A stretch of DNA of 64,000 nt from positions 1 to 64,000 of the forward strand of contig NZ_JAIOJZ010000003.1 of assembly GCF_020404845.1 (NCBI RefSeq). The letters run 5' to 3'. The notes beneath the pieces were generated by a model. That model did no database searches and was not told the origin of the DNA. It was given only the letters and a program-made list of their open reading frames with translations. The stretch comes from Streptomyces hyderabadensis. GTDB taxonomy: Bacteria; Actinomycetota; Actinomycetes; Streptomycetales; Streptomycetaceae. The translations under genes and the position numbers were made by a program. Positions within the stretch are counted from its first letter, which is position 1. The number at the start of each line of letters is the position of its first letter. Positions 25,334 to 33,845 of this stretch are shown here, piece after piece.

Positions 25334-25429
25334 CGACCGCACATACGGCCACATGACCGGCTGCACATACGGCCGCATGTCCGGCTGCACATACGGCCGC
25401 ATGTCCGGCCGCACATACGGCCGCACCCG
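25334..25429. repeat. Four 24-bp tandem units
   Basis: Units begin at 25334, 25358, 25382 and 25406; the second and third are identical (CGGCTGCACATACGGCCGCA plus TGTC). Each unit is an internal near-duplication of a CGCACATACGGC-type 12-mer. The array lies in the gntR-YbhB spacer. Confidence 0.85.
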
Positions 25430-25478
25430 GGCCCGGCACGGCCCGCAGCGGCCGGTTTCCTCCGAAAGGAACGACGCG

Positions 25479-26012
25479 ATGAGCGCCAACGACCCGTTCG
25501 CCCGCCTCCCCGAGGCGGCCTCCTTCACCCTCACCAGCACCACCGTCACCGACGGCTCCCCCTGGCCGGACGCGCAGCACGCCTCCGGCGTCCCCGGCGG
25601 CAAGGACCTCTCCCCGCAGCTGTCGTGGAGCGGCGCGCCGGAGGGCACCCGGAGCTACGCCGTCACCGTCTACGACCCCGACGCCCCCACCGGGTCCGGG
25701 TTCTGGCACTGGGCGGTCGCCGACATCCCCGCCACCGTCACCGAGCTGCCCGAGGGCGCCGGCGACGACACCGGCTCCGGCCTGCCCGAGGGCGCCTTCC
25801 AGCTCCCCAACGACGCCCGCGCGTCCCGCTACATCGGCGCCGCCCCGCCGGCCGGGCACGGCCCGCACCGGTACTTCGTGGTGGTGCACGCCCTCGACGT
25901 CGAGTCCATCGGCGTCCCGGCCGACGCCACCCCGGCCGTCCTCGGCTTCACCATGGCCGGGCACATCCTCGGCCGCGCGGTCCTGACCGCCACCGCCGAG
26001 ACCCCGGCCTGA
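25479..26012 (+). CDS. YbhB/YbcL (PEBP, Raf-kinase-inhibitor-like) protein
   Basis: A 177-residue cytoplasmic protein of the phosphatidylethanolamine-binding fold. It has the anion-pocket motifs [20 protein letters not shown] and the later [10 protein letters not shown] strand. Bacterial members lack a firmly known ligand. ATG 25479 has AAAGGA upstream; the frame is open upstream through the 24-bp repeat array, which encodes only a His/Arg-rich repeat. It lies 8 bases before the dmdR2-like gene on the same strand. Confidence 0.85.
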   Translation: MSANDPFARLPEAASFTLTSTTVTDGSPWPDAQHASGVPGGKDLSPQLSWSGAPEGTRSYAVTVYDPDAPTGSGFWHWAVADIPATVTELPEGAGDDTGSGLPEGAFQLPNDARASRYIGAAPPAGHGPHRYFVVVHALDVESIGVPADATPAVLGFTMAGHILGRAVLTATAETPA

Positions 26013-26020
26013 TCCACCGC

Positions 26021-26840
26021 GTGTCCAGGCTCATCGACACCACGGAGATGTACCTCCGCACCGTCCTGGAGCTGGAGGAGGAGGGCGTGGTCCCGCTGCG
26101 CGCCCGCATCGCGGAGCACCTGGACCAGAGCGGTCCCACCGTGAGCCAGACCGTCGCCCGCATGGAACGCGACGGACTGCTGCGGATCGCCGCCGACCGG
26201 CGCCTGGAGCTGACCGAGGAGGGCAGGCGGCTGGCGACGCGCGTGATGCGCAAGCACCGGCTCGCGGAGTGCCTGCTCGTCGACGTGATCGGCCTGGAGT
26301 GGGAGCAGGTCCACGCCGAGGCCTGTCGCTGGGAGCACGTGATGAGCGAGGCCGTCGAACGCCGCCTGCTGCGCCTGCTGCGGCACCCGACCGAGTCGCC
26401 CTACGGCAACCCGATCCCGGGCCTGGAGGAGCTGGGCGGGACGACCGCGGCCGTCCCGCGCCCGTCCCCCGCGGGGAGCCCGGTCAGCCTCGGTGACCTG
26501 CGCCCCGGGCCGGACGGAGTGAGCGCGGTCGTCCGGCGCATCGGGGAGCCGGTCCAGGCCGACCTCGACCTGGTTGTCCACCCTGCGGCGGGCCGGGGTG
26601 CGGCCGGGCGCGGTGGTGCACGTCAGGCCGTGGCCCGGCGGCGTGACGATCGGCGGCGTGACGGCCGGCGACGGCGGGACGCCCGGCAGCGGCGAGACAG
26701 CTGGCGGCGGCAAGACAGCCGGTGGCGGCAAGACAGCCGACAGCAGCGGGACGCCAGGCAGCGGCAAGACGGCCGGTGGCAACCGGATCGCCCGGCTGCC
26801 CTCGCGGACCGCCGCGCACGTCTTCGTCGCCCCGCTCTGA
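26021..26840 (+). pseudogene. dmdR2: DtxR-family iron repressor (DmdR2-like), frameshifted
   Basis: Residues 1-184 read as an intact DtxR/IdeR repressor: winged helix ([18 protein letters not shown]), metal-binding and dimer domain with CRWEH ligands. One extra G at 26572-26573, inside CTGGTTGTCC, then shifts the frame. The expected SH3-like tail continues in the next frame from 26574 ([15 protein letters not shown]) and ends AAHVFVAPL at 26840. Without the insertion the two parts join perfectly. The tail also carries a Gly/Thr/Ser-rich repeat insert of about 40 residues. From memory, S. coelicolor has dmdR2 at this position. It may be a true mutation or a sequence error. Confidence 0.8.
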
Positions 26841-26869
26841 GCCCGGTGGGCACCGGCCGCCCACGTGTC

Positions 26870-26918
26870 GGGCCGGTGGGCACCGGGCCACACCCGTCGG
26901 CCCGGTACCCACCGGCCC
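26870..26918. terminator. Terminator hairpin between dmdR2 and amidohydrolase
   Basis: Twenty-base arms (26870-26889 and 26899-26918), starting GGGCCGGTGGG and ending CCCACCGGCCC, pair with one mismatch across a nine-base loop. It serves both convergent genes. Shorter copies of GGCCGGTGGGCACCGG nearby make the spacer repetitive. Confidence 0.7.
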
Positions 26919-27016
26919 ACGCCCGTCGGCCCGTCCCGGAACACCGGGCCCGGCCTGCCTCGGGCCCGGCCCACCTCGGCTCGCCGGGCCCTCCTGGCTC
27001 CCCCGGCTCCCTTCGC

Positions 27017-27916
27017 CTACCCCTCCCGGCTCCCCGGGAGGCCGAACAGCCGGGCCGCGTTGTCGTGGCACACCCCGCGCAGCCACGCGTCCCCCAACTC
27101 CAGCCGTTCCAGGGCGTGCAGCTGGTGCAGGTAGGGATACGGGATGTTGGGGAAGTCGGTGCCGAGCAGGATCCGGTCGCCCAGGTCCGCGAGCCGGGAC
27201 AGCGCCCGGCGCGGGAAGGGCGCGAGACGCTCACTGAAGTCGGTGAACGCCATGGTGGTGTCCAGCCGCACCTCCCCGTACCGCTCGGCGAGGTCCAGGA
27301 AGTCCTCGTACTCGGGCATGCCGAGGTGCGCGACCACCAGCCGCAGCCGGGGGTGGCGCGCCAGCACCCGCGCCATCGGCTCCGGCCCGGTGTGCTTGCC
27401 GGGCGCGGGGCCCGAACCGCAGTGGACGACGACCGGGACCCCCGCCTCGGCGAGCACCCCCCACGCCGGGTCGAGCAGCTCGTCGGCCGGGTCGTACGCC
27501 CCCACCTGCACATGCGCCTTGAAGACCCGCGCCCCGGCCTCGACGGCCCGGCGGACGTACGTCTCGACGCCCGGCTCGGGGAAGAGGGTGGAGGTGTGCA
27601 GGCAGTCGGGCGTCCGGCGGGCGAAGTCCACCGCCCAGTCGTTCAGCCACTGGGCCATGCCCGCCTTGTGCGGGTAGAGCATGGCGGTGAAGGCCCGCAC
27701 CCCGAACGCGCGCAGCAGCTCCGCGCGTTCGTCCTCCTCCTGCCGGTAGGTGATCGGCCACTCGATCCCGCCGGTCAGCGGCCCGAGGGCGTCGAAGTAG
27801 GCCCAGACCTTGCGCAGCACCCGCTCCGGCATGAAGTGCGTGTGCACGTCGATCAGCCCGGGCAGCCCGAGCCCCTCCCAGAACCTGCGGACCTGCTCGG
27901 CTTCGTGATCACTCAT
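27017..27916 (-). CDS. Amidohydrolase-superfamily TIM-barrel enzyme
   Basis: A 299-residue metal-dependent hydrolase or decarboxylase of the amidohydrolase-2 group. The metal-binding HxH is at residues 25-27 (DVHTHF). Later ligands include His in VVHCGSG and VVAHLG and the active-site Asp in [12 protein letters not shown]. Relatives act on aromatic ring-cleavage products or lactones, but the substrate cannot be read from the sequence. It is transcribed convergently to dmdR2. Confidence 0.8.
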   Translation of the reverse strand: MSDHEAEQVRRFWEGLGLPGLIDVHTHFMPERVLRKVWAYFDALGPLTGGIEWPITYRQEEDERAELLRAFGVRAFTAMLYPHKAGMAQWLNDWAVDFARRTPDCLHTSTLFPEPGVETYVRRAVEAGARVFKAHVQVGAYDPADELLDPAWGVLAEAGVPVVVHCGSGPAPGKHTGPEPMARVLARHPRLRLVVAHLGMPEYEDFLDLAERYGEVRLDTTMAFTDFSERLAPFPRRALSRLADLGDRILLGTDFPNIPYPYLHQLHALERLELGDAWLRGVCHDNAARLFGLPGSREG

Positions 27917-28106
27917 GCCGCCACGATGGCGCTCCGCGCTGCCGCGAACAAGGGGGCGACGGCACCGGACCGAAGGCCGAACCGCGGGCCGGGCCGAGTG
28001 CCCCGTCGCGACCCGGTCGAGTGCTCGGTCGCGGCCCGGGCCGGGCCGAGTACCCCCTCGCGGCCCGGGACAAGTGCCCCCACCGTGGCCCGTACCGAGT
28101 GCCGGT

Positions 28107-28145
28107 CCCGGTTCGGGCCGAGTGCCGGTTTCGGCCCGAACCGGG
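28107..28145 (-). terminator. Hairpin after the DUF2797 gene
   Basis: Perfect 15-base arms CCCGGTTCGGGCCGA (28107-28121) and TCGGCCCGAACCGGG (28131-28145) with a nine-base loop, just past the DUF2797 stop. Degenerate GGCCGAGTGCC repeats fill 27960-28110. Confidence 0.7.
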
Positions 28146-28156
28146 AAGCGGGGTGG

Positions 28157-29041
28157 TCAGAACAGGCCGTCCTGGACACCGGCCGCCCGTCCGAGGTCCC
28201 GCACGGGCACGGCGCACCGCTCGCCCTCGGCGGCGGCCAGCAGCTCCCAGCCCGTCATCAGCCGGGTGTCGAGCACGACGACCCCGCGCTCCGTCGCCAG
28301 ATGCAGATCGGGCCCGGCGGCGGCCACCAGCTCACCCCCGATCGCCCCGCCCGCCACCAGCTCGGTCACCTCCGCCACGGCGGCCGGCCCGCGCTGCGCC
28401 CCCGAGATCCCGAAGACGCCCGCGTGGTCGACGCCCCGGAACGGCTCCGGCGTCAGCGCCTCCGGCCAGCCGCGCAGCGCCACCGCCCGCGCGTGCAACC
28501 CGGCGATCTCGGCCGCCCGCTCCGCCTCCGACTCGGGCAGGGCGGCCCGGACCGCGCGCTTGTGGGCGTACGGGATGCGGTCGGGTACGCCCAGCGCGGC
28601 GCGCAGCAGCTCCTCGGTCCGGCGCGCGGCCATCAGCGGCCCGCTGCCCAGCCAGCTGAAGCACACGGCACCCTGCTCCAGGAGCCGGGCGGAACCCCGT
28701 GCGTGTGCGGTGATCCCCACCTTGACTAGGCCCGGCCCGAACCACGCCAGATAGACGCGGTACGGCCGCGGATCGTCCGCCATGGTGTCGGCGGCCACCG
28801 AGTGGGCCCGGTCCAGGCGGGCGCACTCCTCGCACCGCGCCCCCGTACTCCGCCCCGGCACCCCGGCCCGCACCGGGCACGCGTGTCCCCGCGCTCCCAC
28901 ACACGTCCGCACACCCCCCTCGGCGACCCCGAAGGCCACCCGCTTCCCCCGGGCCAGCACACTGCGCCGGCCCCCGACCCACGTCAGCACGAGACCGTCC
29001 GCCGCCCACCGCAGCCCCGCGCACTTCCATGCCTGTGCCAT
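28157..29041 (-). CDS. DUF2797 zinc-binding protein
   Basis: A 294-residue actinobacterial protein. An N-terminal cysteine cluster ([10 protein letters not shown], then a CEEC pair) probably binds zinc. The centre carries [19 protein letters not shown], a GIY-YIG-like strand pattern typical of DUF2797. The C-terminus is Ala/Val-rich. The function is unproven. Start ATG 29041 is preferred; TACTGT ends eight bases before it, suggesting a leaderless transcript. It is transcribed divergently from the HxlR gene. Confidence 0.78.
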   Translation of the reverse strand: MAQAWKCAGLRWAADGLVLTWVGGRRSVLARGKRVAFGVAEGGVRTCVGARGHACPVRAGVPGRSTGARCEECARLDRAHSVAADTMADDPRPYRVYLAWFGPGLVKVGITAHARGSARLLEQGAVCFSWLGSGPLMAARRTEELLRAALGVPDRIPYAHKRAVRAALPESEAERAAEIAGLHARAVALRGWPEALTPEPFRGVDHAGVFGISGAQRGPAAVAEVTELVAGGAIGGELVAAAGPDLHLATERGVVVLDTRLMTGWELLAAAEGERCAVPVRDLGRAAGVQDGLF

Positions 29042-29073
29042 CCCCATCGACAGTAGAGGGCACCACTGACAAC

Positions 29074-29106
29074 GGGCGGGCACTCACTCCTGGTGAGCGC
29101 CCGCCC
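29074..29106. promoter_or_regulatory. Inverted repeat between DUF2797 and hxlR
   Basis: GGGCGGGC and CTCAC on one side pair with GTGAG and GCCCGCCC on the other, with a five-base loop. It lies directly upstream of the HxlR promoter hexamer and may be its operator. Confidence 0.4.
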
Positions 29107-29123
29107 GGACGTACCGTATGGCC

Positions 29124-29477
29124 ATGGCAGAAAGTGAACCGATGTGCCCCGAGCGCCTGCTACTGGAGCACGTCACCAGCCGCTGGGGCACCCTCGCCCT
29201 GATCGCGCTGCTCGACCGCCCCTACCGCTTCGGCGAACTGCGCCGGGAGATCGGCTCGGTCAGCGAGAAGATGCTGACCCAGACCCTGCGGACCCTGGAG
29301 CGCGACGGCCTGGTGTACCGGGACGCCAAGCCCGTGATCCCGCCCCGCGTGGACTACTCCCTCACCGGACTCGGCCGCGAGGCCGCCGAACAGGTCCGGG
29401 ACCTCGCACGCTGGACGGAGCGCCGGATGGCGGCCGTCGAGCGGGCCCGGGGGGCGTACGACGCGGCCAAGGCGTGA
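29124..29477 (+). CDS. HxlR-family transcriptional regulator
   Basis: A 117-residue winged-helix regulator of the HxlR/YodB group. It has the conserved Cys near the N-terminus (MCPERLLLE), the RFGELRREIGSVSEKMLTQT recognition region and the LTGLGREAAE wing end. Many family members sense electrophiles or quinones through that Cys. Of two in-frame ATG codons (29118, 29124) the second fits TACCGT ending six bases earlier. It ends 22 bases before the convergent PBP gene. Confidence 0.85.
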   Translation: MAESEPMCPERLLLEHVTSRWGTLALIALLDRPYRFGELRREIGSVSEKMLTQTLRTLERDGLVYRDAKPVIPPRVDYSLTGLGREAAEQVRDLARWTERRMAAVERARGAYDAAKA

Positions 29478-29499
29478 CGCGCCGCCGCCCCCGACGGCG

Positions 29500-30987
29500 T
29501 CAGGACTTCAGAACCGCCTGCATGACGCTCTTGGCGATGGGCGCGCCGAGCCCGCCACCGGAGATGTCCTCGCGGGAGATGTCCATGTCGGTCGGGTCGA
29601 TGAAGACGGCCACCGCGACCGAGGAGCCGTCGTCCTTCTTGCCGTAGGACACGAACCAGCCGTACGGCACCTCGTCGTTGACGTCGACACCGCGCTGCGC
29701 GGTACCGGTCTTGCCGCCGACCGTGATGCCGTCGATCTGGGCACGGCGGGCGCTGCCCTCCTTGGCGGTGAACTCCATCATCTCCTGGACCTTCTGCGCG
29801 GTCTCGGCGGAGACCGCCTCGCTCATCACCGCGGGCTCGGTCTTCTCCAGGGTGTCCAGGTCGGGGCCCTTGACCTCGTCGACGACGTAGGGCTGCATCA
29901 CCTTTCCGTCGTTGGCGATCCCGGCGGTGACCATGGCCATCTGCATCGGGGTGCTGGTGAGGCTGCCCTGGCCCATGCCGGTGAGGGCGGTGCCCGGCTT
30001 GTCGAGGTCCTCGGGGTAGAGGCTCTTGGTGGCGAGCAGGTCGCCGAAGTCGTCGGAGTAGACGTCCTCGTTGAAGCCGAACTTCTCGGCCGTCTCGCGC
30101 ATCTTCTCCTGCCCCAGCTGGGAGGCGGCGTCGAGGAAGACGTTGTTGCAGGAGTACTGCATGGCGGTCTTCATCGAGGCCTTGTTGCAGACCGCGTCAC
30201 CGGCCTCGCTGCCGATCTTGTTGGTGGACTGCGGCAGCGGGTACGGGGAGACGGCGTCCGTGCGGGCGTCGACGTCGGTGACGATGCCGTGCTCCAGCGC
30301 GGCGGCCGCGGTGAGGATCTTGAAGGTGGAGCCCGGCGGGTAGGTCTCCCGCAGCGCGCGGTTGGCCAGCGGCTTGTTCTTCTTCTTGTCCAGCGCGACG
30401 AACTGGTCCGACTCCTTGAAGGTGTTGCCCGCGAACACCGACGGGTCGTAGGAGGGCGCCGAGACCATCGCCAGCACCTTCCCGGTCTGCGGGTCGAGCG
30501 CGACCACGGCCCCCCGGGCGCCCTTCAGGTCGGTCAGCCCGTCCCAGGCGGCCTTCTGCGCCTTCGGGTCGATGGTGGTGACCACCGAGCCGGGCCGCCG
30601 CCCCTCACCGCTGACCACGTCGGCGAACCGCTGGAAGGCCAGCCGGTCGTCCTTGCCGGTGAGGATGGAGTCGTAGGTCTTCTCCAGCAGCGTCATGCCC
30701 TGGGCCTGCGAGGCGTACCCGGTCACCGGCGCGTACATCGGCCCGTCGACGTAGGTGCGCTTGTACTTGAGGTCGGTGCTGTCGGTCTCCTTGGAGCCGG
30801 TGACGGCCCGTCCGCCGACGACGATGTCACCGCGCGGCGTGGCGAACTGCTCGATCTGCACTCGCCGGTTCTCGGTGTCGGAGGCCAGCTCCGGGGCCCG
30901 GACGTACTGCAGCCAGTTCGCTCGGATCAACAGGCCGAGCACCAGCAGCCCGCAGAAGATCGCCACGGCCCTCAGCGGCTTGTTCAC
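29500..30987 (-). CDS. Class B penicillin-binding protein (D,D-transpeptidase)
   Basis: A 495-residue cell-wall transpeptidase. It has a short cytoplasmic tail, one transmembrane helix (residues 7-21), a dimerisation region and a transpeptidase domain. The catalytic motifs are intact: STFK at 220-223 (nucleophile Ser220), SCN at 279-281 and KTGT at 426-429. The size and architecture are those of the short PbpA type found in actinobacteria. It may crosslink peptidoglycan during growth or sporulation. GTG 30987 has GGAGG six bases upstream. Confidence 0.92.
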   Translation of the reverse strand: MNKPLRAVAIFCGLLVLGLLIRANWLQYVRAPELASDTENRRVQIEQFATPRGDIVVGGRAVTGSKETDSTDLKYKRTYVDGPMYAPVTGYASQAQGMTLLEKTYDSILTGKDDRLAFQRFADVVSGEGRRPGSVVTTIDPKAQKAAWDGLTDLKGARGAVVALDPQTGKVLAMVSAPSYDPSVFAGNTFKESDQFVALDKKKNKPLANRALRETYPPGSTFKILTAAAALEHGIVTDVDARTDAVSPYPLPQSTNKIGSEAGDAVCNKASMKTAMQYSCNNVFLDAASQLGQEKMRETAEKFGFNEDVYSDDFGDLLATKSLYPEDLDKPGTALTGMGQGSLTSTPMQMAMVTAGIANDGKVMQPYVVDEVKGPDLDTLEKTEPAVMSEAVSAETAQKVQEMMEFTAKEGSARRAQIDGITVGGKTGTAQRGVDVNDEVPYGWFVSYGKKDDGSSVAVAVFIDPTDMDISREDISGGGLGAPIAKSVMQAVLKS

Positions 30988-31233
30988 CGTCGGCCTCCGT
31001 CGCGACTCGGCCGGTCGGATATGAAGACTGATCCTCTCAACATGCGCACACCCTAGACACAGTTGCCCGCCGCGCTCACGTCCGGCCGCCCGCCGCAACC
31101 GCCGTGTCGCCCAACTCCCGGCCCCGCGCAGCCGTCGAGACCGTCGCCACCGTCGCCTCCGTCGGCGACAATCCGTCGGAACCTGTCACTCACGCCACTG
31201 GGACACCCCCCGTGCCCTGCATAGCGTGCCCGC

Positions 31234-31665
31234 ATGAACCTCGCCGGTCTCCTCCCCTACGTCATGCCGATCGGCATCGGCCTCCTCGTCGTCCTGCTCC
31301 TGTCCCTCGTCCCGGACCCGCACCGCCGGCCCCTGAACGCCCTCGGCATCGCCGGGGCCGGCGGCGTCTACTTCTCGGGCGGCGGCCTGGACGCCTGGGA
31401 GCTGCCGTTCGGCGCGCTCATGCTGTACGTCGCCTACCGGGGCCTCACGTCCTGGACCTTCATCGGCATCGGCTGGCTGCTGCACACCGCCTGGGACGTC
31501 GTCCACCACCTCAAGGGCAACCCGATCCTCCCCTTCGCCCACGACTCGTCCCTGGGCTGCGCGATCTGCGACCCGGTCATCGCCCTGTGGTGCCTGCGCG
31601 GCGGCCCGCCCCTGCACGACCTCGTACCGGGCCGTCGCGCCCCGCGGCAGCGGGCCGTCACCTGA
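31234..31665 (+). CDS. DUF6010-type small membrane protein
   Basis: A 143-residue protein with about four transmembrane helices (near residues 7-25, 35-50, 62-90 and 105-120). A conserved-looking LLHTAWDVVHHLKGNP segment holds several His residues, and a CAICDP pair follows, which suggests metal or cofactor binding. From memory it matches the DUF6010 group. The function is unknown. TAGCGT at 31222-31227 ends six bases before the ATG, so transcription is probably leaderless. The accessory island begins after this gene. Confidence 0.65.
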   Translation: MNLAGLLPYVMPIGIGLLVVLLLSLVPDPHRRPLNALGIAGAGGVYFSGGGLDAWELPFGALMLYVAYRGLTSWTFIGIGWLLHTAWDVVHHLKGNPILPFAHDSSLGCAICDPVIALWCLRGGPPLHDLVPGRRAPRQRAVT

Positions 31666-31700
31666 GAGTCCCCAGGTCCGTCCACGGCTGGGGAACACGG

Positions 31701-32357
31701 TCATGGGATCATGGCGTGGACCAGGAGCGTGCCGATATGCCCAGGCTTCGGTGCGCCGAGGATCTGCGCGTTGGCCGACGCGAAGCCGGCCCGGGTGAGC
31801 AGGCGCTCCCACACCGCCGGACGGTAGCTGTAGCGGTAGGTGAACATCGCCTTGCCAGCGAAACCTCCCTTGTACATGCCCTGCGGCCCGTAGGCGCCGG
31901 GGATGGCAGGAGGTTGCGAGAAGACGAAGACTCCACCGGGGTTGAGCCGCTGACGGACAAGGGGGAAGAGGCGGCTCGGGTCGGTGAACCAGGCGGCTCC
32001 GAAGATCGAGTAGATCGCGTCGTACGCCTCCTCGTGCTCGCTCAGGTACTGCAGGACCTCAGCGCACACGAACTCTGCGCCGAAGCTGGCCCACTTCGTG
32101 GTGGTCTTCTTCACCATGACGGGAGACAGGTCAACGCCCCGAGCCACGATGCCGCGCTGCGCGAGGAAGGCGAGGGCGCGGCCGGTGCCGCAGCCGATCT
32201 CCAGGACGGAGCGCGGGTCACCGAGTAGTTCTGGGCCGGGTCCGTGACCGGCGTACTGGGTCCAACAGAAGCTCGGTTCCGCGTCGTCCTTGAAGGCTGA
32301 AGCAGCGAAGGTGTCCCACAGCTCCGTCTCGGCGGCGATGTCGTGTTGTGCGGGCAA
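31701..32357 (-). CDS. Class I SAM-dependent methyltransferase
   Basis: A 218-residue cytoplasmic methyltransferase. The SAM-binding motif I reads VLEIGCGTGRALAFL, followed by motif II GVDLSPVMV and motif IV YDAIYSIFGAAWF. The acceptor is unknown. The start is a TTG (32355-32357) behind AAGAGGA; the frame upstream has no good start. It is the last gene of the minus-strand accessory operon, 71 bases after the glycine-rich-domain-like gene. Codon usage is less GC-rich than in the flanking core genes. Confidence 0.8.
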   Translation of the reverse strand: MPAQHDIAAETELWDTFAASAFKDDAEPSFCWTQYAGHGPGPELLGDPRSVLEIGCGTGRALAFLAQRGIVARGVDLSPVMVKKTTTKWASFGAEFVCAEVLQYLSEHEEAYDAIYSIFGAAWFTDPSRLFPLVRQRLNPGGVFVFSQPPAIPGAYGPQGMYKGGFAGKAMFTYRYSYRPAVWERLLTRAGFASANAQILGAPKPGHIGTLLVHAMIP

Positions 32358-32428
32358 GGCAATTCCTCTTCGCAAGGGCTGGCCCCTGTCCTTCGGGGGA
32401 CCGAGGACAGGGGCCAGCGTAGGACCGT

Positions 32429-32929
32429 TCAGTGGCTGTCGGGGACCTTGTTGTCGCACGGCGAGCAGTCCGTACCGTCGATCGCCCACAGCTCCTCGTC
32501 GACGTCGAAGCCGATGGACTTCAGGAAGTCCGCCGTACGCAGGCACAGCCCGTCGCCGCGGCGCTCGATGAACGGGGCGTGGTGCTTGTAGCGGCCTTCG
32601 TTGTACACACCGCACAGGGCCCACCACACCGGTGTGTCGAGGATGAGCTGGTGAACGCCGATGTCGACGAGCTTGCCGACGCCCAGGTGGACCTCGGGGT
32701 GCTCCATGCAGCCAATGGCGTACATCACGGCGTTGCCGAGGATGCGCTCGGCCATGTCACGGACCATCGTGTGGTCGCGCAGCAGCAGGGCGACCTCGCG
32801 GTCCCAAAGGGTCATGCCGCTGTCCAGGACGTTGATCGTCAGGTGCTTGATGTGGGGCTGGACGGCGTTGAGGAGTTCCTTCGGGTCCCGTGTGCGGGTG
32901 CTCGTAGGTCGGTCGAGCGTGACGGTCAT
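32429..32929 (-). CDS. Glycine-rich-domain-like (GRDP-type) conserved protein
   Basis: A 166-residue soluble protein. A helical region includes the pattern VDIGVHQLILDTPVWWALC, matching what I remember of actinobacterial GRDP-like proteins (a VDExWHxLILHT motif), and then YKHHAPFIE. It ends with a cysteine pair (DCSPCDNK). Related Streptomyces proteins also carry C-terminal Cys clusters. The biochemical role is unknown. GGAGTAGTCC lies just before the ATG. It belongs to the accessory operon between the small Cys-rich proteins and the methyltransferase. Confidence 0.6.
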   Translation of the reverse strand: MTVTLDRPTSTRTRDPKELLNAVQPHIKHLTINVLDSGMTLWDREVALLLRDHTMVRDMAERILGNAVMYAIGCMEHPEVHLGVGKLVDIGVHQLILDTPVWWALCGVYNEGRYKHHAPFIERRGDGLCLRTADFLKSIGFDVDEELWAIDGTDCSPCDNKVPDSH

Positions 32930-33045
32930 GGACTACTCCTTCGGAGACAGGTCGTGCCGTACCGGTTCAAGCCCGCCCCGTCTGCCAGCCTGTCCAGGTC
33001 TGGACGCGCGGTGCAGGCGCCTTGCGGATCCCGTCCCAGCGAGAG

Positions 33046-33267
33046 CTACTGGGTCATCTGGCTGGAGCGGGCGACTCGGGTAGTGCCCTGGCTGTTGTAG
33101 GCGTGGCACAGGCAGGTGCAGCGGTGCACGAGCAGGAGTCCGGTGGCGTAGGGCAGAGGAACGTCCCCCGTCTGACGGCACTGTGCGTGCAGGTACTCGT
33201 AACCCGGGCGGAGAGCGAGGGCGCACTCCGGGGACCATGAGGCGGTGTCAGTGGTGGGGGCGCTCAT
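33046..33267 (-). CDS. Small Cys/His-rich protein, accessory operon
   Basis: A 73-residue protein with an aromatic and Pro-rich N-terminal half (PECALALRPGYEYLHAQC) and a CTCLCH cluster near residue 52, suitable for binding a metal or for modification. Its ATG overlaps the stop of the previous small gene as ATGA and has GAGGA upstream. I recall related short proteins beside XRE-DUF5753 regulators in actinomycetes, but no function. Confidence 0.6.
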   Translation of the reverse strand: MSAPTTDTASWSPECALALRPGYEYLHAQCRQTGDVPLPYATGLLLVHRCTCLCHAYNSQGTTRVARSSQMTQ

Positions 33268-33473
33268 CGCACTGTCCTCATGGCCCGGTGGTGAGGGCAC
33301 GCACAGGGAGGGAACTCCTGCCCAAGGCTTGTGGCCGTCTCCACTTCAGCGCCCTCGAACCCGTGGATGCCGGAGTCGCTCGTGACGCGACCTTCGCGGT
33401 CCACCGTGTAGACCCGCAAGGTCATCCGGGGCGGGAGACCGCCGTCTTCGCCGGTCCTACCCGCGCCGCTCAC
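33264..33473 (-). CDS. Small protein ending in a Cys/His cluster, accessory operon
   Basis: A 69-residue protein. A beta-rich start (MTLRVYTVDREGRVTSDSG) is preceded by about 16 polar residues, and the end is PPCACPHHRAMRTVR. The GTG start overlaps the preceding stop as GTGA, and its own stop overlaps the next start, so it is tightly coupled to both neighbours. An internal ATG (codon 17) could be the true start. Confidence 0.6.
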   Translation of the reverse strand: MSGAGRTGEDGGLPPRMTLRVYTVDREGRVTSDSGIHGFEGAEVETATSLGQEFPPCACPHHRAMRTVR

Positions 33474-33670
33474 TCGTCGCCGCCGCGTCGGAGCACCTCT
33501 GCCAGTCGCATGGCCACGTCGGCGCGTACACGCCCCAGTTCCACGAGCCCAAGAGCAGGCGAGCCGGCATCGACTCCGAGCGACGGCAGCACGATGCGTT
33601 CCTGATCGAGAGCCGCACGTAGGGACTCCATGGCTGCGAAGGGATCAACATCGTCGCGTGCTGTGACCAT
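33470..33670 (-). CDS. Small conserved protein, first gene of accessory operon
   Basis: A 66-residue, helical, cysteine-free protein with the pattern DPFAAMESLRAAL, then IVLPSLGVDAGSPALGLVEL. I recall it as a conserved actinobacterial family linked to XRE regulators. TACCGT ends seven bases before the ATG, indicating a leaderless transcript. It is transcribed divergently from the DUF6879 gene, sharing the phased-repeat promoter region at 33712-33751. Confidence 0.65.
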   Translation of the reverse strand: MVTARDDVDPFAAMESLRAALDQERIVLPSLGVDAGSPALGLVELGRVRADVAMRLAEVLRRGGDE

Positions 33671-33711
33671 GGACAGGACGGTAAGGACGGGGAGTTACTG
33701 GCCGCGATACG

Positions 33712-33751
33712 ATGTTCTCGAATGTTCTCCGAGTCTGGCTGAATGTTCTCG
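33712..33751. promoter_or_regulatory. Helically phased GAATGTTCTC repeats in divergent promoter
   Basis: ATGTTCTC starts at 33712, 33722 and 33743, intervals of 10 and 21 bases, so all copies face the same side of the helix. The second and third copies share GAATGTTCTC. They lie between the divergent small-protein operon and the DUF6879-XRE pair and are the obvious operator candidates for the XRE regulator. Confidence 0.65.
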
Positions 33752-33845
33752 TGTGGTCTCACGCGAGGGGGTGCACGCTGTGGTGCGGGCGCTTCAGCGC
33801 CGGTGATGCTGATGGCGACAGGGCCCCAGACCATGGGAGGCGACC

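Noticed and set aside
23486..25648. Kinase frame extending upstream as one 1238-codon protein
   Set aside because: The kinase clearly starts at 23485 with an ATGA overlap; upstream codons are shadows of the response regulator and gntR genes.
25271..28729. A single plus-strand frame of 1152 codons
   Set aside because: It joins a His-repeat spacer, a shadow of the YbhB gene, the DtxR N-terminus and the antisense of two minus-strand genes. Only the DtxR part has domain sense; the rest is open because GC-rich sequence lacks stops.
30988..31098. Upstream extension of the PBP to 532 residues
   Set aside because: The extra 37 residues lack sense as a cytoplasmic tail, while GTG 30987 has a proper ribosome site and gives the normal family length.
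33712..33751. LexA/SOS box in GTTCTCGAATGTTC
   Set aside because: The actinobacterial site needs a GAAC/GTTC inverted repeat; here the copies are direct repeats with helical spacing.
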